DNA from: Rhodocyclaceae bacterium | Lineage (GTDB): Bacteria; Pseudomonadota; Gammaproteobacteria; Burkholderiales; Rhodocyclaceae | DNA length: 64,000 bases | NCBI GenBank assembly: GCA_023150275.1 | Contig: JAKLLG010000002.1 | Location: 386,511 to 450,510 of the forward strand | Direction: 5' to 3' | Shown here: piece by piece, positions 57,688-64,000 of the stretch | Layout of the letters: every line of letters begins with the position of its first letter | How positions within the stretch are numbered: position 1 is the first letter of the stretch | Made by a program: the position numbers and the translations under genes | The notes under the pieces: generated by a model | Database searches by the model: none | What the model was told of the DNA's origin: nothing | Seen by the model: only the letters and a program-made list of their open reading frames with translations

Positions 57688-59066
57688 AACCGACCATCGC
57701 TCTCGTCGGCCGACCCAATGTCGGCAAATCGACCCTGTTCAATCGCCTGACGAAGACGCGTGACGCGATTGTCGCCGACATTCCGGGTCTGACCCGCGAT
57801 CGCCACTATGGTCACGGCAAGCTCGGCAGAAAGCCATTTCTCGTCGTGGACACCGGCGGTTTCGAACCGCGTGCCAAGGACGGCATCATGCACGAGATGG
57901 CGCGGCAGACCGAGCAGGCGATTGCCGAGTCCGACATCATCGTCTTTGTCGTCGACGCGCGCACCGGCATCACCGCGCAGGACAAGGAAATCGCCAACAA
58001 GCTGCGCAAGATCGATCGCCCGGTATTCGTGGCCGTCAACAAGGCAGAGGGCTTCGATCGCGGCATTGCCGCCGCCGATTTTCACGAACTCGGGCTCGGC
58101 GAGCCGTACAGCATCTCCGCCAGCCATGGCGAGGGTGTCCGCCATTTGCTCGATCTGCTGCTCGATGGCTATCCGGAACCCGAGGAAGATGTTGTAGACG
58201 ACGGCGTGATCAAGGTCGCCATTGCCGGCCGGCCGAACGTTGGCAAAAGCACGCTGATCAATGCGCTGCTCGGCGAGGAGCGCGTCATCGCCTTCGATAT
58301 GCCCGGCACCACGCGCGACGCGATTCATATCGATTTCGAGCGCGGTGAAAAGAAGTACACGCTGATCGATACCGCAGGCCTCAGGCGTCGGGGCAAGGTT
58401 TTCGAGTCGATCGAGAAATTCTCGGTGATCAAGACCCTGCAGTCGATCGAGGATGCCAACGTTGTCGTGCTCGTGCTCGACGCGCAACAGGACATTTCCG
58501 ACCAGGATGCCCACATTGCGGGCTTCGTGCTCGAATCCGGACGTGCCCTGGTGGTTGCCATCAACAAGTGGGATGGCCTTGATTCGTACGCGCGCGAGCA
58601 GGTCAAGCAGATGCTTGAGCGCAAGCTCAAATTCCTTGATTTCGCTCGCTTTCACTATATTTCGGCACTGAAGGGGCAGGGGCTGGACGGCATGTTCCGC
58701 TCGGTCGATGGCGCCTATGCCGCCGCGATGGCCAAGCTGGCGACGCCGAAACTGACACGGGCGCTGCTCGATGCCGTCGCCCGGCAGGCCCCCCCGCGCC
58801 ATGGTGCCTTCCGTCCGAAGATGCGCTATGCCCACCAGGGGGGCATGAATCCGCCGCTGATCGTCATCCACGGCAACGCCCTCAACAACATCGGCGACAG
58901 CTACCGGCGCTACCTGGAGCACACATTCCGCGAAATCTTCAAGCTGCAGGGCACGCCGCTGCGTATCCAGTTCAACACCTCGGAAAACCCCTTTGCGGCG
59001 AAAGCCGAACGGCACATCGATACGCCGGGTTCCCGCCGCGGACCGCGCAGCAGCCGTCCGGTGTGA
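57684..59066 (+). CDS. der: Ribosome biogenesis GTPase Der (EngA)
   Basis: A 460-residue GTPase with two G domains. First: GRPNVGKST (8-16), DTGG, and a NKxD site that reads NKAE. Second: GRPNVGKST (from about residue 183), DTAG and NKWD. The C-terminal KH-like domain is at about 360-440. Der acts in 50S subunit assembly. The start is TTG 57684, with TCTGGAGG correctly placed and the family-typical [14 protein letters not shown]; no later start would keep the first G domain. Confidence 0.96.
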   Translation: MKPTIALVGRPNVGKSTLFNRLTKTRDAIVADIPGLTRDRHYGHGKLGRKPFLVVDTGGFEPRAKDGIMHEMARQTEQAIAESDIIVFVVDARTGITAQDKEIANKLRKIDRPVFVAVNKAEGFDRGIAAADFHELGLGEPYSISASHGEGVRHLLDLLLDGYPEPEEDVVDDGVIKVAIAGRPNVGKSTLINALLGEERVIAFDMPGTTRDAIHIDFERGEKKYTLIDTAGLRRRGKVFESIEKFSVIKTLQSIEDANVVVLVLDAQQDISDQDAHIAGFVLESGRALVVAINKWDGLDSYAREQVKQMLERKLKFLDFARFHYISALKGQGLDGMFRSVDGAYAAAMAKLATPKLTRALLDAVARQAPPRHGAFRPKMRYAHQGGMNPPLIVIHGNALNNIGDSYRRYLEHTFREIFKLQGTPLRIQFNTSENPFAAKAERHIDTPGSRRGPRSSRPV

Positions 59067-59098
59067 ACCGGCGCAGAGCGGTCTGCGCGCCGCAATGA

Positions 59099-59126
59099 TT
59101 GGCTTTTCACGGGGTTTTCCGATAAT
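59099..59126 (+). promoter_or_regulatory. Putative sigma-70 promoter of hfq
   Basis: TTGGCT (59099-59104), 16-base spacer, GATAAT (59121-59126), 43 bases upstream of the hfq ATG. Promoters ahead of hfq are common; this match was made by eye. Confidence 0.5.
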
Positions 59127-59169
59127 CTCCGTTTTCCATAACTAACCCTATAAACATGGAGTCCACACC

Positions 59170-59406
59170 ATGAGCAATAAAGGGCAACTTTTACAAGACC
59201 CGTTTCTCAACACCCTGCGTCGCGAGCACGTGCCGGTTTCGATCTATCTGGTCAACGGCATCAAGCTGCAAGGGCAGATCGAGTCCTTCGACCAGTATGT
59301 TGTGCTGCTCAAGAACACCGTGACGCAGATGGTGTACAAGCACGCGATTTCCACGGTCGTGCCTGCCCGTCCGGTCAATATCCAGCAGGAATCCGGCGGC
59401 GAGTGA
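59170..59406 (+). CDS. hfq: RNA chaperone Hfq
   Basis: A 78-residue Sm-like protein that pairs small RNAs with mRNAs. It starts [40 protein letters not shown]; the Sm1 and Sm2 motifs ([10 protein letters not shown] and [10 protein letters not shown]) are complete. The short acidic C-terminus QESGGE is typical of Betaproteobacteria. ATGGAGTCCACACC precedes the start. It sits in the der-hfq-hflX order. Confidence 0.98.
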   Translation: MSNKGQLLQDPFLNTLRREHVPVSIYLVNGIKLQGQIESFDQYVVLLKNTVTQMVYKHAISTVVPARPVNIQQESGGE

Positions 59407-59419
59407 CGCCTCTCCGGGA

Positions 59420-59443
59420 CCGGCCTGCCGCTTGTCAGGCCGG
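59420..59443 (+). repeat. Hairpin after hfq
   Basis: CCGGCCTG (59420-59427), 8-base loop, CAGGCCGG (59436-59443), starting 14 bases after the hfq stop. No T tract follows, so it may be a weak terminator or an mRNA 3'-end stem. The 12-mer CCGGCCTGCCGC recurs at 59467-59478. Confidence 0.5.
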
Positions 59444-59520
59444 CATGCTGATGCCGTTTGTCTTAGCCGGCCTGCCGCGACCGCGGCGGGCCGCGTTCAT
59501 TCGGAAATCCGCACGCATCG

Positions 59521-60702
59521 ATGCTTGAACGTCCGGCAGCAGGTGAGCGTGCGGTCATCGTCCAGCTTGACTTCGGTCGCGAGGATCTGGCTGAAGAGGT
59601 CGAAGAGGTTCGCCTGCTGGCGGAATCCGCCGGCGCAGACGTGCGCGAGGTAATCTTCGGTCGCCGCCACAGCCCCGATCCGGCGACCTTCGCCGGCAAG
59701 GGCAAGGTACAGGAAGTTGCCGCTGCGCTCGCGGCCGCCGACGCCGATCTGGTCATCTTCAATCACGAACTGTCGCCCGCGCAGGAGCGCAACCTCGAAC
59801 GTGAGCTCAAATGCCGCGTCGTCGATCGCACCGCGCTGATTCTGGACATCTTTGCGCTGCGCGCACAAAGTGCCGAAGGCAAGCTGCAGGTGGAACTCGC
59901 CCAGCTCGACCATCTCGCTACACGCCTCGTGCGCGGCTGGACTCACCTGGAGCGCCAGAAGGGCGGTATCGGCCTGCGCGGCCCCGGCGAAACCCAGCTG
60001 GAAACCGATCGCCGGCTGCTCGGCAACCGCGTCAAGCTGCTCAAGGACAGGCTCGCCCGGCTGGAGCGGCAGCGTGGCGTGCAGCGCAAGGCGAGAAATC
60101 GTGGCGATATATTGAACGTTTCGCTCGTTGGCTACACCAACGCAGGGAAATCGACACTTTTCAATGCACTGACCCATGCCGGTGTGTATGCCGCCAATCA
60201 GTTGTTCGCCACGCTCGATACCACCTCGCGCAAGCTTTGGCTCGAAGGGGCCGGAAACATCGTGATTTCCGATACCGTCGGTTTCATCCGCGATCTGCCG
60301 CACGAACTTGTTGCCGCCTTCCACGCAACGCTGGAAGCGACCGCCGAGGCCGACCTGCTGCTGCACGTCGTCGATGCGGCGAATCCTGCACGCGAGGACC
60401 AGATGGCCGAGGTTGGCAAGGTGCTGGCGGAAATCGGTGCGGCCGAGGTGCCGCAGATCATCGTGTTCAACAAGCAGGATCTGACCGGTCTGCCGGCGGC
60501 AGCCGAGCGGGACGAATATGGTAGAATTCGCCGCGTTCGCGTCAGTGCGGTGACCGGGGAGGGATTGCCGCTGCTGCGGCAGGCGCTTACCGAGCACGCC
60601 GCCGAAAAAATACAGCGGCTGGCCGCTGAACGCCGGCCTTCTTCTGTCGATGATCCTTCGACCATCCATGATTCCTTGATCGACTCACCCATCACGCAAT
60701 GA
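59521..60702 (+). CDS. hflX: Ribosome-splitting GTPase HflX
   Basis: A 393-residue GTPase that rescues stalled ribosomes. N-terminal HflX domain (GRRHSPDPATFAGKGKVQE, then NHELSPAQERNLE), helical linker with GGIGLRGPGETQLE, and G domain with GYTNAGKST (G1), DTVGFIRDLP (G3) and NKQDL (G4). The C-terminal tail is poorly conserved. Length fits the family (E. coli 426). Overlaps or abuts hflK. Confidence 0.97.
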   Translation: MLERPAAGERAVIVQLDFGREDLAEEVEEVRLLAESAGADVREVIFGRRHSPDPATFAGKGKVQEVAAALAAADADLVIFNHELSPAQERNLERELKCRVVDRTALILDIFALRAQSAEGKLQVELAQLDHLATRLVRGWTHLERQKGGIGLRGPGETQLETDRRLLGNRVKLLKDRLARLERQRGVQRKARNRGDILNVSLVGYTNAGKSTLFNALTHAGVYAANQLFATLDTTSRKLWLEGAGNIVISDTVGFIRDLPHELVAAFHATLEATAEADLLLHVVDAANPAREDQMAEVGKVLAEIGAAEVPQIIVFNKQDLTGLPAAAERDEYGRIRRVRVSAVTGEGLPLLRQALTEHAAEKIQRLAAERRPSSVDDPSTIHDSLIDSPITQ

Positions 60703-60722
60703 TTTCGACCTTTGGACTACTC

Positions 60723-62009
60723 ATGTCGCTGAACGACCCGCAGTGGGGCAACCAGGGCGGCGGCGGACGCCGCCCGAACCAGGGACCGCCCGATCTCGAA
60801 GAACTCTGGCGCGATTTCAACCGCAAGCTGTCCGGCATGTTCGGAAAAAAGGGCGGCGGCAACAACGGAAACAACGATGGCGGCGGCAAACCGCCCGTTG
60901 AGTTCAATCCGCGCTTCCTTGGCGGCGGCATCACCGTGCTGGTCGGTCTGCTTGTTCTGGTCTGGCTGGCGAGCGGTTTCTACATTGTCGACGCGTCGCA
61001 GCGCGGGCTCGTGCTGCAGTTCGGCAAGTACAAGACATCGACCGAACCGGGGCTGCAATGGCGTTTGCCGTACCCGATCCAGTCGCATGAGCTGGTGAAC
61101 ATTTCCGGGGTGCGCACCGTCGAAGTCGGCTACCGTGGCAGCGAGAAGAACAAGGTGCTCAAAGAAGCCCTGATGCTGACCGATGATGAGAACATCATCA
61201 ACATCCAGTTTGCCGTCCAGTACGTGCTCAAGGATCCGGTCGATTACATCTTCAACAACCGTCATCCGGACGATGCGGTGATGCAGGCAGCCGAAACGGC
61301 GATCCGCGAGATCGTCGGCAAGAGCAAGATGGACTTCGTTCTTTACGAAGGCCGCGAGCAGGTGGCCGCGACTGCCTCGAAACTGATGCAGGACATCCTC
61401 GACCGCTACAAGACGGGCATCATGATTTCCAAGGTGACGATGCAGAACGCACAGCCGCCCGAGCAGGTGCAGGCTGCCTTCGACGACGCCGTGAAGGCCG
61501 GGCAGGATCGCGAACGGCAGAAGAACGAAGGTCAGGCCTACGCCAACGATGTGATTCCGAAGGCCAAGGGCACGGCGGCGCGCCTGCTCGAAGAGGCCGA
61601 GGGGTACAAGCAGCGCATGATTGCGACCGCCGAGGGCGATGCATCGCGCTTCAAGCAATTGAATACGGAATATGCCAAGGCGCCGGAAGTCACGCGCCAG
61701 CGTCTCTACCTGGAAACCATGCAGCAGATCTACGCGAATACCAGCAAGGTGATGGTCGATGCCAAGGGGCAGGGCAACCTGCTCTATCTGCCTCTCGACA
61801 AGATCATGGGGGCCGTTGGCGCTTCCGTTCCTGCGAACGCGGCCGCAGTAGCCGACTCGCCGGCGGCTTCGCGCATGCCGGCATCCACCTACTCGAACGA
61901 GGCGCCTCCGCAACTTGAGAAGGCCCCGGGTGTAGAGCGTGGCGGCAGCTATTCCTCGTCCTCGCGTGATCGCGATAGTGCGCTGCGCCGTGATCGGGAG
62001 GGCCGCTAA
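60723..62009 (+). CDS. hflK: HflK, FtsH protease regulator
   Basis: A 428-residue SPFH/prohibitin-domain membrane protein. Gly/Asn-rich N-terminus (MSLNDPQWGNQGGGGRR...), one membrane helix (about 70-92), SPFH domain (ASQRGLVLQFGKYKTSTEPGL onward), helical region, and a Ser/Arg-rich C-terminus. With HflC it encloses FtsH in the inner membrane. ATG 60723 gives the canonical start; ATG 60699, overlapping the hflX stop, is possible too. One base junction with hflC. Confidence 0.94.
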   Translation: MSLNDPQWGNQGGGGRRPNQGPPDLEELWRDFNRKLSGMFGKKGGGNNGNNDGGGKPPVEFNPRFLGGGITVLVGLLVLVWLASGFYIVDASQRGLVLQFGKYKTSTEPGLQWRLPYPIQSHELVNISGVRTVEVGYRGSEKNKVLKEALMLTDDENIINIQFAVQYVLKDPVDYIFNNRHPDDAVMQAAETAIREIVGKSKMDFVLYEGREQVAATASKLMQDILDRYKTGIMISKVTMQNAQPPEQVQAAFDDAVKAGQDRERQKNEGQAYANDVIPKAKGTAARLLEEAEGYKQRMIATAEGDASRFKQLNTEYAKAPEVTRQRLYLETMQQIYANTSKVMVDAKGQGNLLYLPLDKIMGAVGASVPANAAAVADSPAASRMPASTYSNEAPPQLEKAPGVERGGSYSSSSRDRDSALRRDREGR

Positions 62010-62900
62010 ATGAGAGGCGGATTGTCGTTCATCGCCGCTGCCGTCGGCGCACTCTTCGTCGTGCTCGGGCTGTCGATCTTCACGGTCGATCAACGCCAGT
62101 ACGCGATCATTTTCCAGCTCGGTGAAGTCAAGGAAGTGATCACCGAACCCGGCCTCAACTTCAAGTTCCCGCTGATCCAGAACGTGCGCTATTTCGATCG
62201 GCGCATCCTGACGATGGATGCGAATGAGCCCGAGCGCTTCATCACCTCGGAGAAGAAGAACGTGCTCGTCGATTCCTTCGTCAAGTGGCGCATCGTCGAT
62301 CCGAAGCTCTACTACATCTCGGTCGGCGGCGATGAGGCGCGGGCGCGTACCCGCTTGTCGCAGACGGTGAATGACGGCCTGCGCGGAGAGTTCGGCAAGC
62401 GCACAGTGCACGATGTCGTCTCCGGCGAGCGCGACAAGATCATGGAGGACATGCGCGCCAAGGCCGACCAGGATGCGCGCAAGATCGGCGTGCAGATCGT
62501 CGATGTGCGCCTCAAGCGTGTTGACCTGCCGACCGAGGTTTCGGAGTCGGTTTATCGCCGGATGGAAGCCGAGCGCAAGCGCGTTGCCAACGAACTGCGC
62601 TCCGAAGGTTCTGCCGAAGCCGAGAAGATCCGTGCCGATGCCGACAAGCAACGTGAAGTGATCGTCGCAGAGGCCTACCGCGACGCGCAGAAGATCAAGG
62701 GCGATGGCGATGCGAAGTCGGCGGCGATCTACGCACAGGCCTTCAACCAGAACGCCGAGTTCTATGCCTTCTATCGCAGTCTGGAGGCGTATCGCCACAG
62801 CTTCCGCAACAAGGGCGACTTGATCGTCGTCGAACCGAACTCCGATTTCTTCAAGTACCTGAAGAGTCAGGGCAGGGGTGGCGAAAAGAGCGGCAAATGA
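62010..62900 (+). CDS. hflC: HflC, FtsH protease regulator
   Basis: A 296-residue SPFH-domain protein with a single N-terminal membrane helix (about 4-22), DQRQYAIIFQLGEVKEVITEPGL, the conserved EKKNVLVDSFVKWRI segment, and a long helical C-terminal part with EAERKRVANELRSEGSAEAE. It partners HflK. The start directly follows the hflK stop (TAAATG). Confidence 0.97.
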   Translation: MRGGLSFIAAAVGALFVVLGLSIFTVDQRQYAIIFQLGEVKEVITEPGLNFKFPLIQNVRYFDRRILTMDANEPERFITSEKKNVLVDSFVKWRIVDPKLYYISVGGDEARARTRLSQTVNDGLRGEFGKRTVHDVVSGERDKIMEDMRAKADQDARKIGVQIVDVRLKRVDLPTEVSESVYRRMEAERKRVANELRSEGSAEAEKIRADADKQREVIVAEAYRDAQKIKGDGDAKSAAIYAQAFNQNAEFYAFYRSLEAYRHSFRNKGDLIVVEPNSDFFKYLKSQGRGGEKSGK

Positions 62901-63082
62901 TCGACAACATCCTGCTGGCCTTCGCGCTGATGCTCGTGCTCGAAGGCCTGTTGCCGTTCATCGCACCGAACGCCTGGCGTGAAACCTTTCGTCGTCTGAT
63001 CGAGTTTTCCGATGGGCAGATTCGTTTCGTTGGCCTCACCTCGATGCTGGTCGGACTCATCCTGATCATGGTTTTCAAATGA
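62897..63082 (+). CDS. DUF2065-family small membrane protein
   Basis: A 61-residue protein with two hydrophobic segments (about 3-22 and 43-60) and the motif [14 protein letters not shown] between, as in DUF2065 (YjeT) proteins. It overlaps hflC and hisZ by 4 bases each. Between hflC and hisZ or purA it is almost invariant in Betaproteobacteria. The function is unknown. Confidence 0.93.
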   Translation: MIDNILLAFALMLVLEGLLPFIAPNAWRETFRRLIEFSDGQIRFVGLTSMLVGLILIMVFK

Positions 63083-64000
63083 ACTGGCTGCTTCCTGAAT
63101 ATCTCGCTGATGCACTGCCGCTCGAAGCCGCGCGCATCGAGCGTCAACGACGTGCGATGCTCGACCTTTTTCGTGTGCACGGTTACGAGCTGGTGATGCC
63201 GCCACTCGTCGAGTATCTCGATTCGCTGCTCACCGGCTCGGGTCAGGATCTCAAGTTGCGCACCTTCAAGCTGGTCGACCAGGTGTCCGGCCGCACGCTC
63301 GGTGTGCGCGCCGACATGACACCGCAGGTGGCCCGTATCGATGCGCACCTGCTTAACCGGCAGGGTACGACGCGTCTCTGCTATTGCGACAGCGTGCTGC
63401 ATACGATGCCGGCGTCGATCAGCGCCAGCCGCGAGCCGATCCAGATCGGCGCCGAACTCTATGGCCACGCCGGTTTCGAAGCGGACCTCGAAGTGATCCG
63501 TCTGATGGCCGGCGCGCTCGCCGCCGCTGGTGCCGCACCCACCCGCATCGACATCGGTCACGTCGGCATTTTCCGTGCGCTGGCCGAAACAGCCGGGCTG
63601 GATGCCGGGCAGCTCGATACGGCCTTGTCGCTGTTGCAGGGCAAGGACGTGCCGGGGCTGCAGGATTTTTGTGCGGGATTGCCCGAGCCGCAGCGGGCTG
63701 CCTTCCTGCACTTGCCGACACTTTACGGCGGCGTCGAAGTGCTCGACCGCGCTGCGGCTGCGTTGCCGAAACTGCCGTCGGTGACGGCTGCGCTGGCGAC
63801 CCTGCGTGGCGTTGCGACCGCGTTGCCGGATCTGCCGCTGTCGTTTGATCTTGCCGACCTGCGCGGCTACCACTATCACAACGGCCTCGTCTTTGCCGCC
63901 TACCATGCGGGCAATCCTGCCGCACTGGCCCTCGGTGGGCGCTATGACGGTGCCGGCGCTGCCTTCGGACGGGCGCGGCCGGCAACAGGCTTCTCGATGG
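63079..64000 (+). CDS. hisZ: HisZ, ATP phosphoribosyltransferase regulatory subunit (5' part)
   Basis: The gene runs off the right end; 307 codons are visible. It is a HisS-like protein without synthetase activity that activates short-form HisG in histidine biosynthesis. [21 protein letters not shown] start, [36 protein letters not shown], and [13 protein letters not shown] are typical, and the HisS-specific histidine motifs are absent or altered. ATGA overlap with the DUF2065 gene. purA would be expected next. Confidence 0.93.
   Translation, partial: MNWLLPEYLADALPLEAARIERQRRAMLDLFRVHGYELVMPPLVEYLDSLLTGSGQDLKLRTFKLVDQVSGRTLGVRADMTPQVARIDAHLLNRQGTTRLCYCDSVLHTMPASISASREPIQIGAELYGHAGFEADLEVIRLMAGALAAAGAAPTRIDIGHVGIFRALAETAGLDAGQLDTALSLLQGKDVPGLQDFCAGLPEPQRAAFLHLPTLYGGVEVLDRAAAALPKLPSVTAALATLRGVATALPDLPLSFDLADLRGYHYHNGLVFAAYHAGNPAALALGGRYDGAGAAFGRARPATGFSM

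Overview
The window is a GC-rich stretch of chromosome from a respiratory betaproteobacterium. Gene content and order suggest the Rhodocyclales (Azospira/Dechloromonas-like), but no marker gene here fixes the genus. The evidence is the mdh-gntR-sdhCDABE-gltA-sucAB-lpd block, the rlmN-pilW-rodZ-ispG-hisS-yfgM-bamB-der-hfq-hflX-hflKC-DUF2065-hisZ block, a quinol-dependent NO reductase, a Hyb-type uptake [NiFe]-hydrogenase and a C4-dicarboxylate TRAP system. No rRNA, tRNA, CRISPR array, insertion sequence or prophage was seen. Coding density is very high, and most adjacent genes in operons overlap by 1-4 bases.

Layout. (1) 1-4488: 3' end of a membrane-bound [NiFe]-hydrogenase operon (hybA tail, hybB, hybC) followed, past a strong hairpin, by maturation genes (hybD protease, hypC/hybG chaperone, hybE chaperone). 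(2) 4574-7198: greB and htpG, with a textbook heat-shock promoter for htpG overlapping the greB stop codon. (3) 7316-11383: a tightly coupled four-gene operon of unknown function (DUF3348, DUF802, OmpA/MotB-like, DUF2894). It contains a MotA/TolQ-like membrane protein with a roughly 450-residue cytoplasmic tail and a MotB-like partner that keeps the ion-binding aspartate. The architecture resembles the ZorAB motor of Zorya phage defence, but no Zorya effector is present. This is the best candidate for an undescribed system in the window. (4) 11385-16721: quinol NO reductase, a dienoyl-CoA isomerase, a secreted DUF3617 protein with a 13-bp tandem repeat upstream, and a CoA-ester lyase. (5) 16734-29530: the TCA-cycle cluster, with a GntR/UTRA regulator between mdh and sdh.

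(6) 29656-37937: a small Cys-rich protein, a glyoxalase II-like hydrolase, a c-di-GMP signalling pair (GAF-PAS-PAS-GGDEF-EAL and an HDOD protein), and a sigma-54 two-component system. (7) 37913-41682: mobA, a 3-methyladenine DNA glycosylase, accA and tilS. (8) 41645-50024: a second PAS-GGDEF-EAL protein, the DctS/DctR-like two-component system, and divergent dctPQM with an 18-bp palindrome between them. (9) 50109-64000: housekeeping genes from ndk to a partial hisZ.

Taken together the region suits a versatile respirer that oxidises hydrogen and dicarboxylates such as succinate and malate through a complete TCA cycle, handles nitric oxide during denitrification or nitrosative stress, and uses c-di-GMP and type IV pili to adjust lifestyle. 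Functions are inferred from motifs and neighbours read by eye; no database search was run.
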